Notes under the pieces: generated by a model
The model's database searches: none
What the model saw: only the letters and a program-made list of their open reading frames with translations
Told to the model about the DNA's origin: nothing
Assembly (NCBI GenBank): GCA_001953115.1
Contig: LSSL01001878.1
Coordinates: forward strand, 6,276 to 20,683
DNA length: 14,408 bases
Source: Smittium mucronatum
Taxonomy: Eukaryota > Kickxellomycota > Harpellomycetes > Harpellales > Legeriomycetaceae
Direction of reading: 5' to 3'
Part shown: piece by piece, positions 1-9,514 of the stretch
How the letters are laid out: each line of letters opens with the position of its first letter
Position numbering within the stretch: the stretch's first letter is position 1
Position numbers and translations under genes: made by a program

Positions 1-900
1 CAATATTAAACTCATTTTTATATAATTCCTTATCAGGCAATGAACTATCGATACCAAAAATGATGTAATATGTGAATATCCTGTTCTATTAGATTTTCTG
101 TTTCGCATACCCATCAATATCTGGTTTAAATATTTATCCCAGTTTGAATAGTCTGTATCACAACTTTTTGCAAGTGTATAACTGATTTTGTAATTTTTCT
201 ATCTACTATTCATTCCAATTATGGCTGATATAGAGGCAGAAAATTTAGTTTTATTTAAATAATTTACAAAGAGAAATCATTAATTCAGAGTTAAACGGAG
301 TTTATCACAAAAAAATTCTAAAGGTCTTACAGATATAGAGATTATTTCATTGAAATTATTGGAAGCTATATTTTCTGTCGTAGAAGTTACTAGAATTGAC
401 AGAAGATATCCACTCAATTAATCCACTGCTGAAAGAATGTATTTGAATCCATTATTTGACTTTGGAAAGGATCCCAAGAAATCTAGGAACCATTTATGAA
501 AAATCCAGATAATTCTGATTGGCCTGTAAGCTTGTGTTTAGACCAAATCAATGAATATTTCTGAAATTGAAGGTGTTATTTTATAAAGTTTTTAATTTTA
601 AGATAAATATTTGGTCTCAATTAGATATTTCTTATACAGTTCCAAATAGAATTTGTACCGAAGTGACCAAGATTCGTAACTAAGGTAGTTAGTTTTTCGA
701 TTAAAACTTTTAATTCAATAATAACTAAAAGAGGGAATTTATTAGTCTCTTTAAAAAGTTTTTAACTCGAAATTTAGGACCTTTTTATTATTCTTCTGAA
801 ATTTGAATCAAGGTTAATGTATTTGGGGATTTTAATTGAAAGTAAATATTATTTGATTCCAGGAGAGGATATTTTTCTAGCTTCTGCATCATTTTCAAGT
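1..900 (-). pseudogene. Ty3/gypsy integrase remnant, C-terminus off the window
   Basis: Integrase would insert the element's cDNA into host chromosomes. Visible in order on the minus strand: the zinc-binding GHFG signature at 669-658, followed by a run (RPNIYLKIKNF) typical of this domain, though the later Cys pair is lost (a His and FQ where CxxCQ is usual). Next comes a catalytic core with GFKYILSAVD ending in the first Asp at 423-421, a second Asp in EFFCD at 306-304 followed by PFNSELM, and a likely Glu at 199-197 in a degraded region. Near the left edge are WDKYLNQILMGMRNRK and IIFGIDSSLPDKELYKN, which match the stretch after the core in gypsy elements. At least four frame changes and several stops are needed to follow this path. 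The domain is well recognised, but the exact third catalytic residue is my inference. Confidence 0.87.
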
Positions 901-914
901 ACTATCATAAAGCC

Positions 915-1420
915 TCTTTTTATTGTAATTCGATTTAGATAAATAGTTTGCCACTAGATTATCTTTTCCTGATCGATGATTAATTTCAAATTCAAATTCT
1001 GAAATAGGTTTACCCATCTAACTATTTTTCCATTTTTTCTTATGATTTTAGTATTGATAAAACTTTCAAGTTACCAGTGAAAAAATCGAAATTTCTTATA
1101 AGTAGATAGGGGCGAGAATGTTTAATGGGTTTTACTAGAGCTAGGGCTTCTTTTTTGTAATTAATTTAGTTCACTTCTGTATTTTGTCGTTTTCTAGAGT
1201 GGAAGGCTATTGGCCTTAAAAAATTATTTTCATCAAATTGCTCCAATACTGCTCCTAGCGTGTAGAGAGATGAATCGGTGGAAAGAAAAAAATAAATTAT
1301 AATCATCTGGCTGTTTCATCACATTAAGATTTGAAAGTTTACTTTTAATATTCTCGAAAGATTCAGTAAATTGATCTGTCAAATCATATTCACAATTTTT
1401 TTATAGGGGTTTTCAGCAGC
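915..1420 (-). pseudogene. Ty3/gypsy RNase H domain remnant
   Basis: RNase H removes the RNA strand during reverse transcription. After a lead-in (QFTESFENIKSKLSNLN at about 1370-1320), a frame change at a T-run leads into FLSTDSSLYTLGAVLEQFD, with the catalytic Asp of TDSS at 1276-1274 and the usual GAVL. Then come RPIAFHSRK, an internal stop where the family has a Tyr, NYKKEALALV with its Glu, and a LLIRNFDFFTGN stretch where the TDH motif is blurred (TGN). After another frame change the domain ends with SEFEFEINHRSGKDN and VANYLSK, the family's pattern of a G-K-x-N-x-V-A-D-x-L-S-R tail, with D changed to N and R to K. The order and spacing leave little doubt about identity, and stops rule out activity. 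Confidence 0.9.
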
Positions 1421-2400
1421 TCAATTATTTCTGATAAGTGTTTCACAAATTTTCTAAAATATAATGCAAGGAAAATGAAAGCTTTAAGTTATATAGAATT
1501 TCTAGGCCTTGGTATGTATATTAGGGATTTGATTTTTTTTGAATCGAGCTTAATTCCATCAGGCATTACTATGTATCCCAGATACCTAAATTTTGATGCA
1601 AAGTTTTTACTTTTGGATGCTTTGAAACGTAGACCAGTTTCTCCAAAAACTTTAAATTTTTTTTCTAAAATATTTGAATCATATTTGAATGTATTTTAAT
1701 GTACACATAAATCGTTTATATAAAGGGTAAGGGAATCACGTGGGAATATCGAATTTTTTATATATAATTATCTGGAAATATGCTGAAACTTTAGTAATCC
1801 CAAAAGTTAAAAATTTAAATTAAATCACTCTGAATGGTGATATAAAGGTGCGTAATTTTTTATTTTCTTCTAAAAGCCTGATCTGCCAATAGCCTGCAAA
1901 ACTGTCTAATGTGCTAAAGAATTTTTCCCCACTAAGTGAATCTAAAAAATAATAGATTCTGGTGAATAGAAATTTGTCTTTTTCTGTTATTCCATTCAAT
2001 TCCTTTAAATCAATACAAACTCTTATGGTTCCATCAGATTTGGGCACCAAAAATATAGGGAAGCACCATTCAGATTGTGAAGGTTTTATTATTTTATTTT
2101 GAAGCATTATGGTTATTTCTTTAAGTATAGATTATCTTTTGAGTGTGTTGAATATTCGCAAACGCGCTGAGTATGGTATAGATTCATTAGGAGAAGTCAA
2201 TTTGTAACTTGGTTTGGGCATACTAGGGGTTTAATTATGAGATTCTGTAATTGATCACGATATTCTAACAATTTTTTTTTTATTTCTTATTTCTACTCAT
2301 CATTCAAATTTGATCCCTCAAATATTTTATTAGTATTATGTTTAGAATTTCTGTAGAAAAAATCTTCGTCATTTTTATATTCAAACTTCAATTTTGGGGG
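1421..2400 (-). pseudogene. Ty3/gypsy reverse transcriptase remnant with altered YxDD box
   Basis: The best preserved part of the element. A linker (KLLEYRDQLQN near 2270-2240) matches the segment just before RT in gypsy elements. RT follows: IPYSARL, a TAA stop, then an uninterrupted stretch at 2107-1820 holding IIKPSQSEW, FLVPKSDGTIRVCIDLKELN and STLDSFAGYWQIRL, the last with the first catalytic Asp. After a TAA stop the same frame continues as FLTFGITKVSAYFQ, the usual PFG-NAP-TFQ block, degraded. The catalytic box at 1722-1711 reads YIND, one Asp replaced by Asn, in another frame. Downstream KFRYLGYIVMPDGIKLD and LALYFRKFVKHLSEI match the thumb and connection (YLGH, and YYRKFI). The ATG at 2107 is internal to the domain, not a real start. 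Confidence 0.93.
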
Positions 2401-2559
2401 GAGACCAACTCCACGTATTTATGACAATTTTTGAGCTAATATTATTTAACCTAAATCCTCATCTTACGAATATATTTGGAAATAAATGCTAGAATCTTCA
2501 TCCGAAGGTTGGTACTCATATTTTTAATATTCTATATTTTCATCATTAAACTCATAGTT

Positions 2560-2936
2560 TGTCTATTGTGTATATTGTTAAAACTATATTTTGTTTATTG
2601 TGTCTAAATTAGAATTTTCCTGTCTCAGAATTAATTTTTGAGACTAATATTTGGCAAAAATTGAGACCCAATACTATAGAAACATCACATATTTTTAATA
2701 CTTTGAAGTATAAAAAAAAAGGGTTTTCCTCGAATGATATTGGAATAATTGCTATCCCTAAAAAAAAAGGGAGTCTCCTCCAACAATTGTGGCCTTTTTT
2801 TTTCAGTATAAGGTATTTGTAAATAATTGAGAAAAGGTTTGCTTATTACTCAGGATGACGATCCTTCATTCAAAAAAATTAGTATTCTTTGTTATCCAAT
2901 GTTGCATAAAAAATATGAAATTCCATTTATTGAATT
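2560..2936 (-). pseudogene. Ty3/gypsy aspartic protease remnant
   Basis: Retroviral-type protease that would cut the Gag-Pol polyprotein. On the minus strand INGISYF and LIFLNEGSSS lead to VISKPFLNYLQIPY. The block LNEGSS (NEGSS at 2870-2856) sits where the family has the active-site D-T/S-G, so the catalytic Asp is now Asn. A TGA follows within the same block. The chain continues through LGIAIIPISFEENPFF, changes frame at the nine-base homopolymer at 2712-2720, and resumes as FKVLKICDVSIVLGLNF, with the IVLGLNF close to the family's ILG-D-FL element. The order (active site, flap, ILG) and position between gag and RT support the call. The lost Asp and the stop imply no activity. Confidence 0.82.
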
Positions 2937-3324
2937 TTTTTTACCACTTCTTTATCATGATCAATGAAATAGGGATTGTAATTAGCTTTATTTTTTGAAT
3001 ATTTATCGAACATGTTCCCAATTTTATCATTTTTGAGAGACTGTAAAAGTTTGTTTGTATCTTTAAGCATTTAGGGTTGATTTTAAACAAATCTCATAAT
3101 CTGATTTAGACATTGTGTCAATAATTACGCCTGGGAAAATTGAAATATACTTAGAATTGTTTTGTTCAAGTTTTTTCCTATTAGCTATATCTTTTTTAAT
3201 TTTTAATTTTTACTGTTAAATTGAAGATCCCAGTTTTAGAAAAATGATTTTTTGGTGTATTGTTGTTCAAGAAATCCCCTATTCTTATTCTTATTCTTTT
3301 ATTACTATTATTGATATATCAATT
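2937..3324 (-). pseudogene. Gag-Pol linker between zinc knuckles and protease
   Basis: This stretch joins the gag and protease pieces. It contains a 47-codon open frame from an ATG at 3070-3068 to a TAA at 2929-2927, rich in Lys and Asn, including NDKIGNMFDKYSKNK and NYNPYFIDHDKEV. I do not recognise a domain here. Position and composition suggest it belonged to the same polyprotein, because the protease starts a few bases downstream in a shifted frame. The rest (3324-3071) has several stops in all minus frames and a TTCTTA-like microsatellite near 3280-3300. The ATG is probably not a real start. Confidence 0.5.
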
Positions 3325-4162
3325 TCATGAAACTTCAGAAAAAATTTGCATATTTTTTTCATTATTTTTATGGGGAAAATTGTTATCGATATATTCTTGG
3401 CACAATTTATACTGAATATCAGGATTTTTTTGGTTCTCACATATCCTCGCTCCGTGTTCTAATTCGTTACAATTGAAAAATATCATTTTAGGCATTTGGA
3501 AATTGGAAAATTTCTGGAATGACATTAATACAGCAAATTTACTCAATTGATATGATAATTCATCAATCTGGTCATTAAAATCATTAATTTTTGGTTTTTT
3601 GCTTTTTTCACTGTCATTTCCTGTTTTCTAGGTTTTGGTTTCAGTGATTCTTGATTGAATTACTCACAGTTTTGAATTTTTAGACACATGTTTTTGGCTT
3701 TCTCCATTATTTTATACGCATTATTTTCTGATTATTTTTCAACTTTTTCCAATTCCAAACAAATGGATTTATTTACCGAGAAAACCATTCATAGGTAAAT
3801 ATCCTTAATATTATTTTAAGTGTACATTTTAGATGGTATTGTTGCAAAATAACGTTTGAATCTGATTACAAAATTACCCAAACTTTTGCTTTCATTCATT
3901 CGTAATGCTGATAGTGAAAATATTTCATTTTTCTATGAAACCTCAGATTCTTTTAACTCCCTCAAAATTTCATTTGTTTAATCGGAGAGGCTCCAATTTT
4001 TTTTTTGAATTTCTTCGCCCATATTTAAACCGAGTCAAAATTTGAAGAACTCCAGCTAAATTTCTTCGGAAGTTTATTGAAAGAAATAGAGACCTTTTAT
4101 TCGTGGATATTTTCGTATTTTCGCGATATTCTTAAAATTTTATCCTACTATAATTTCAACAT
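3325..4162 (-). pseudogene. Ty3/gypsy gag remnant with two degenerate CCHC zinc knuckles
   Basis: Gag would build the virus-like particle and bind the element RNA. A candidate ATG at 4162-4160 opens the frame that contains LPKKFSWSS and IWAKKFKKK. A ten-base homopolymer at 3997-4006 shifts the frame, after which ILRELKESE, LSALRMNESKSLGNF, VIRFKRYFATIPSKM and NNIKDIYL match the capsid pattern of retrotransposon gag. After another shift come LELEKVEK and AYKIMEKAKNM, then DQIDELSYQLSK, which may be a short coiled segment. The first knuckle, FFNCNELEHGARIC near 3480-3440, lacks its first Cys (Phe) and has Glu where Gly is usual. A second, weaker one (YKLCQEYIDNNFPH) follows. About five stops or shifts interrupt it. 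The ATG choice is an inference from frame continuity. Confidence 0.83.
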
Positions 4163-4740
4163 CCTTTCTTTTTTTTTGATAGTAAACGATATGTAAAATG
4201 AGGTAAAAAAACTAAATAAACATATTATGTGTTTATTTATTTTAATTTTTATATAAGTATTTATGGTAGTCGATAAAGCCAATTGATTTTACCTGCACTA
4301 AAAAGAAAGTTTAAGATAAATAAAATAAAATTGTAATTTCTGTTAATGGTATTTAGTTTTTTTTATTTAGACAAAAGAATTTTTAAGTTTAGAAAGTAAA
4401 ATATTCGAATTTTAATTGGTAAAAATTCTTATTCATAATTTTAGGAGCGAATTTTTGTTACTTTTTATACCTTTCATTAGTGCGAATTTCTTCTTTCTAA
4501 GGTACTATAAATATGGTATATTTTATTCTTATTATGAAAAAATTAAATGAAATTCGTGACCTATTCTCTTATAAAGTTTTATTATATGATTATTTATCCA
4601 AATGATGTATTAAGAAATGATATTTTTTAGTACACAACTTTTCATTAATATTTTTTCATTAATTCAATAATTTTCAACGAAATTTTAGATATCTATTATT
4701 AATATTTTTTTAATTAGTTGTCTACATATAAGCGTAAATT
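4163..4740. other. Leader and possible 5' LTR of the gypsy element, not delimited
   Basis: The region upstream of gag (on the minus strand) is where a primer binding site and 5' LTR would be expected. It is T-rich on the plus strand like the rest of the element, and this bias ends near 4740. I could not find a convincing primer binding site, and with only one end of the element present the LTR cannot be defined by comparison. No protein-like open frame was seen. A small hairpin lies at 4213-4239. Confidence 0.35.
4213..4239. repeat. Perfect 10-bp inverted repeat (hairpin)
   Basis: The arms TAAATAAACA and TGTTTATTTA are exact reverse complements separated by seven bases. It lies about 50 bp upstream of the candidate gag start on the minus strand. 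In DNA this rich in A and T such palindromes arise easily by chance, so a role is not implied. Confidence 0.55.
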
Positions 4741-5379
4741 TAAATAGAGTGTATGTTTTGCACAAATGAAACGCTTCAAAAATATACTTGAAGTATAAGT
4801 ATTATTATTTTTATGGAAATGAATACATTTCATATGAAATATTTCAAAAATATAAATAATAGGAAATAAAAATGTGATATATTCGAAATAAAATAGGAAA
4901 AAAGCGAAAATGAAAAAAAAATAAAGAAATAAATGCCCAAAAAATCGAAAAAATATTTGATCAGATAAAAAAAAGAAATTATTAAAAATAATATAAAAAT
5001 AAAAATATCAATAATGATATCATAAAGGATGAATTTAAATAAAAGATTTTATTACTGATAATATAATTTCTGTCAGTAAATCTGAGCTAAAAATAAAAAT
5101 AAAAATTTCAACTAAAAATATAGAAATAAATCAAACTATTTCCCCATAAATAAATAAAGAAACTTAGAAAAGTTTTTTTTCGGAAAAAATAATCGTAGAC
5201 AAGATAATAAGTTGGAATTTTTACCTTAAATCGACTTGAAATTTTTTTCTTAAATTTAAAAAAGTCAATAATACCAGAAAAAATAGTGATTAGAATAACT
5301 ATAAAAATAAACAAAAAAAGTACTTAAATACCTTATTTAAAGATTTTGAAAGAAATAAATAGAGATAATATGAACCACA
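4741..5379 (+). other. A-rich region before the LINE endonuclease; possible 5' part of the LINE
   Basis: From about 4740 the plus strand becomes strongly A-rich, as in the LINE that follows, which suggests that the element's 5' untranslated region or a first ORF may start here. The plus frames are crowded with stops. I see no zinc knuckle, RNA-binding motif or coiled coil that would identify a LINE ORF1 protein. The open stretch at 5108-5314 on the minus strand is low-complexity and antisense to this composition, so I do not treat it as a gene. Confidence 0.35.
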
Positions 5380-5699
5380 TAGAAATTCAGATAAATATAA
5401 AATTTCTTAAAGCCCTGGAAAGAATAGTGTGGCTAAGAATGGTGATCTTAACATAAACCATAAAAAAAAGAAACTCGGAGGAGAATATAGAATAGAAAAA
5501 ATGACCCTAAAATCCAAAATACTTTCAAAAATCAACTCCAAAAATAATATTTAAAAAAGATCAAATGAAAGCAGCAATAATAGAAGAAAATTTAATAAAA
5601 AAAATGATACGAGGTTTTTAATGATAAATTTTTGTATCTAGCCCCAATATTATCCATTAATTAACTTGAATGATGAAAATAAAAAAAAAAAAGCAAAAA

Positions 5700-6345
5700 T
5701 CATGATTTTGTCCTCAAAGGAATTTCTGAAAATAATAAAAAGGGAGGATTATTCGCCTGCTTAAAAAATAAAATAAAATTAGATTTAATTTTTTTACAGT
5801 AAATCAATGTTAAAGATAGGATAAGGCTTATTAGTTCAACTATTGAGAAAGAAAAATATCATTAGAAAAATATAAGCAAAAATTATCAATAATAATTTTT
5901 ATCATCATACGTAATTTGATCTTTCAACAAAGAAGGATCAACGTAACTATAATTGAAACCAAAAAGAATAATAATCCATTAATAAATGCCTACTGAATAA
6001 TAGAAAAGAATTGATTATATTACTGGGTTTAATTAATGAAAAAGTTGTGACCATTTTTATCAATGATGAAGAGGCTATGATAATTGAAGATATGAGAATG
6101 GCAGAAAACGAAATGAAGCATATAAATACAAAAAAAATTCTAGAAAATACTATTGGAAAAGCATAAAAAAATAATAGGTGCTTTCAATTAGAAAATATTA
6201 TCAGCAGACTAAAAAATTGAGACTCTTTATACCTGGGATGAATATTCTGTAAAATAAAAATCGAAAATTGATAACATTTTTTTGGAGAGGGTCTCAATCA
6301 TAAATTCTCGATAGAAAAGATTTGATCTATAGAATTTTCATATAA
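5700..6345 (+). pseudogene. LINE apurinic-type endonuclease domain remnant
   Basis: This domain would nick the target DNA to prime reverse transcription. At 5710-5799 the frame reads LKGISENNKKGG, LFACLKNKIKLDL and IFLQ, and a TAA then stands where the catalytic Glu of the family's LQET is expected. The usual NVYAP block is represented only by a weak INVTII near 5940. At about 6085-6165 RMAENEMKHINTKKI fits the stretch following the GDFN motif, which is itself not readable. CFQLENIISRLKN comes next. TLYTWDEYSVK at 6222-6254 and, after a stop, SKIDNIFLERV match the family's FTW and SRIDY motifs. The final SDH box is blurred (INKS then a stop). Identity rests mostly on the first and last blocks; activity is excluded by stops. 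Confidence 0.75.
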
Positions 6346-6379
6346 TAAATAAATCATAATCAAAATATTCAATTTTCTG

Positions 6380-7925
6380 AATAAAAGCGGTCATGGTACA
6401 AGTTATTCGAAAATGAACTTATATTTTTTAAAAAAATGAAAATATTAGTAATGAAATCTCTAATATCTTGAATCAAAGATGTGATTATATAAGCTAATTA
6501 AAACAAATAGGGCATGGGTGCGAATTTTTTTACATAAAAGTAGGTAAAATACAATACAAAAACAAAAAAAAAATTTTTTGAGGGAAATAATAAAGTTTAC
6601 TATGAATTAATAAAGAAAAAAAAGCTAGCAGGTATGATATTTAAGTATACAATAAAGTGATTAAATCAAATGGAAACAAAAAAAAGGATTGAAAAAACAA
6701 TAGGAAAGAATTATTATAAGTCCCCGCTCCAAATATTCTGAAAAATGTGAGGGATAAAATAAATATTTCTTTGGTCTCGTCAAATATTGAGAAAATATTA
6801 AATAAATTGGCCGATAATCATATGAGAACGGATAAGCACAATAAGACAAAAGAAAAATTCAAGCAATTTTACATAATTTTTATACAAAGCCATTCGAAAA
6901 TGGGAGATCTTTATGGATAGTCGATTATTAAAAATATTTAACCTTTAAAAAAAGCCTTACAAACCTAGAATCAATGTAACGGAAAAAATATAGATATAAA
7001 TGAGATATTAAAATTAATTTTGAAATTAACCGATAAAAAATTATCTGAGCCAGATGTAATAACCTCTGAGATCTATAAAAAAAATAGATACATAATAGCC
7101 ACAAATTTAAAGAATTTTTTTAATAATGAATCTGAAATGCAAAAATGCAACGATTTTAATTGTGGGTCCCATATTTTTTTAATACCAAAAAAGGGAGACC
7201 ATATTTTTTTTTAAACTACAGTTCAATTAATCGATCAAACATAATAAAAAAGATATTCATTAAATTCACAACATATATCTTAAATTTTTTTATTTTAAGA
7301 CTAATAAATAGACACCAGTAAGATTTAATTAAAAAAAAAAACATCTTTTTCAAAGTTTTATCAAAAAAATTTTAATTGAAAACAGAGAAAAAACCCCAGA
7401 ATTACCAATGAATATCTATTAAATCTTAGCTGAGAAAAAAATAATATAAGGCTGATTGAGTACTCATATTAAATCCCAGAAAATTTTGTATTTAGTCAAG
7501 TATTCATAAAAAATAATTAATACCTTTAAACCATTCCAAAGTAAACAATAAGAATAAATGGAGAAAAAACCCAGAAAATAAAAATAAAATATAGAAGAAT
7601 CCAAAGAAATCTTTTATCCCTGTATTGTATAGTATGAATTAGAACCACTTCTACTTTTAAAAGAAAAAAGAATTAAAGGATTTCAGGCAGAAAATAATCT
7701 TTTTAAATTATTAGCATATGTAGATGTTTTTTTAATATGGTTTAATTACGAAAATGAAGAAATGATTGTGAAAGAAGCCCTAAAAATAATCTATTTAACT
7801 CAAAAGGTATAATAATCATGGAAAAATAAAAATAAATTTAAACAAGAACTTCATATGAGAATTGTCTCGATAATAAATTTATATAGCCTAATGTTATCTT
7901 TAAATATCTGGGAAATATAATTCTT
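6380..7925 (+). pseudogene. LINE reverse transcriptase domain remnant with broken YADD box
   Basis: Reverse transcriptase would copy the element RNA at the nicked target. Preceding it, GHGTSYSKMNLYFLKK (6389 onward) matches the G-x-G-x-W-K-x-N connector of LINE proteins. An open stretch at 6969-7214 carries DINEILKLILKL, LSEPDVITSEIYKK and HIFLIPKKGD, the motif 0/1 region (KSPGPDG, and LIPKKGD). A frame change at a T-run gives NYSSINRSNIIKKIFIKF, equivalent to NYRPISLLNxDYKI, then INRHQ. Motif A is poorly readable near 7420-7500. INGEKTQKIKIKYRRIQ and LLSLY (7557-7626) are motif B, one residue short. The stretch open at 7633-7812 has LEPLLLKEKRIKGFQ and LLAYVDVFLIW, where YVDV (7717-7728) replaces YADD. 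VIFKYLGNII near 7893-7922 is the following block. Very secure as to family. Confidence 0.88.
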
Positions 7926-9480
7926 TCCACTGGTATAGTGGTCTAACAAAACCAAGAATATATCCAGTAAAATTTAGAATATAATAGTTACAAGGCAAAT
8001 CAAAAAAGTTTCGATGAAGCAGTTTTATTTTTTTGGGGAAAAATTTTTTGAGGTCAAATTTATTTTATAGCGACTAAATAAAACCATTTTATGAAAAAAC
8101 CATAACTAGCACTAAAATTTTTATTAAAATATTTATTTTTAACAATAAAAAACCCCAAATAAAACTGTATAAATCATAATCCAACAAAAAAAAGGCAGAT
8201 CTGCCTAATTAATATAGAATGCCAATAAAAAACCATTACTAAAATTTTATCACGAGCTGATGACAAATAAAGACGAAATATTAACTGGTCTGAAAATAAA
8301 AAACCAAAATTTACATCCAATAAATACGTAAAAGACAAAAAAATATCTTGATTAACAGATAATTAATTCAGAATTAAAAAAAATTGATGAATTCAAAGAA
8401 TCTGGAAGTCTGTTTTAAAAACAGAAAAGTGCGTATATGTTATAATTATATCCAAAATGTCATATTGGGTCTATTTATTTATAAAAATTCTGGATAAAAG
8501 TAATTTAAACGATCTTTTAGCTAAAAAGAAATCAAAAAAGAAAAATTCTTTACAAAAAAAAAGTGGAATAGCTAATTTAGTGAAATTAATTAATGGATTC
8601 AAAATAATATAAAATCATAACTATGTTTACATATATTTGACCAGAACAAACAATAGAACGATAATTTTACAATTAAAACGTACACATAAAATAGCTGGTA
8701 TAGTAAAGGCTCCACACTAAAATCATAATTTCAGAAATGTATTTAATATTAGCAAAAATTAATACAAAAAAGAAAATATAAAAAAAATCGGGAAATTAAT
8801 AGATAAAAAATCTAGAAAATAACTAATAAGAGAACCAAAATAGAAGTTGATAGGAAAATAATACATCTATGAACCGATCTATATTAGATTAAAATACATA
8901 AAATCAACATAGAGCCCAGAATCATTTATCAAATATACCCATTTTATAAAACTAGTCAATAAAACGCGAAGAAGAATAGGATATGTAACAGGGGTATATT
9001 TTATGAATTAAAATAATTCAAATTATGTAAAAAAAGAATAGAAAACATCAAATATACATTTTTTCTGCGGAAGGACCAGAAAAATATTGAAAAATATGTA
9101 TTATTTTATTATAAAAACATCAATAGCTGAATCTTGAGCATCTAATAAAGTTACTACTTTTGTGATAAAATTTTTTTTTAGCACCAATGAAGAACGAATT
9201 TCCCTATATAAAAATTCTATATGATCTAGCAACTTGGAAAAAATTTAGATGAAAAGACGAATCAGCTCTTGCTAAAACATATCAACTATTGGAGAAATAC
9301 TTACTATATGAAAAAATTATATATCTTAAAAAAACATCCAAGACATGAAAGATCAAAGAGAAGAAGCTCTCGGACAGAAATCAATAATTATGGTTCTAAA
9401 TAGACCCTGGAGAAAATACACTCTTAGAAAATAGTTAAATAATAACGAAACAATTCTTCTTTCACATTTTATAATTAGAA
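7926..9480 (+). pseudogene. LINE ORF2 C-terminal region with remnant zinc-binding domain
   Basis: Downstream of the polymerase core the plus strand keeps scattered protein-like pieces that fit LINE C-termini: DEAVLFFWGKIF near 8020, where the family has an F-I-W-x-G-K block, and CLINIECQ near 8195-8220, resembling the G-G-L-x-I-N segment. At 9057-9120 the frame reads HFFCGRTRKILKNMYYF, which resembles the reverse transcriptase zinc-binding domain (C-x2-C-G ... H ... C), with first Cys and His lost. Later pieces such as EEALGQKSIIMVLNRPWRK (about 9360-9415) look protein-like but match no motif I know. Stops occur every few dozen codons. Confidence 0.6.
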
Positions 9481-9514
9481 TGTTTGTTTTGTCTATTATA
9501 AACCACTTTTTATC

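Larger units (their letters stand above)
1..4162 (-). mobile_element. Decayed Ty3/gypsy LTR retrotransposon, internal region (gag to integrase), cut by left window edge
   Basis: Read on the minus strand, domains appear in Ty3/gypsy order: gag with zinc knuckles, aspartic protease, reverse transcriptase, RNase H and integrase. Integrase downstream of RNase H is what separates Ty3/gypsy from Ty1/copia. Each domain is spread over two or three frames and holds several stops, so no functional polyprotein can be made. The 3' end of integrase and the 3' LTR lie beyond position 1. The 5' LTR is not defined because its partner is missing. The sense strand is A-rich, as is common for retroelements. No envelope-like gene is visible, but the part where one would sit (after integrase) is outside the window. 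Family assignment is secure; clade is not. Confidence 0.92.

Noticed and set aside
1475..1699. Plus-strand 74-codon open frame
   Set aside because: It is antisense to the gypsy RT thumb/connection, whose YLGY and GIKLD motifs read clearly on the minus strand over the same bases.
4265..4290. TGGCTTTATCG on the minus strand as a gypsy primer binding site
   Set aside because: It begins with TGG, but I could not match it to a tRNA 3' end, and no LTR end can be verified next to it.
5108..5314. Minus-strand 68-codon open frame with a hydrophobic Ile/Phe-rich peptide
   Set aside because: Composed almost entirely of codons made of A and T in A-rich DNA; looks like low-complexity noise antisense to the presumed LINE leader.
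6661..6849. Minus-strand 62-codon open frame
   Set aside because: Antisense to the LINE region between endonuclease and RT, and begins or ends with no recognisable motif.
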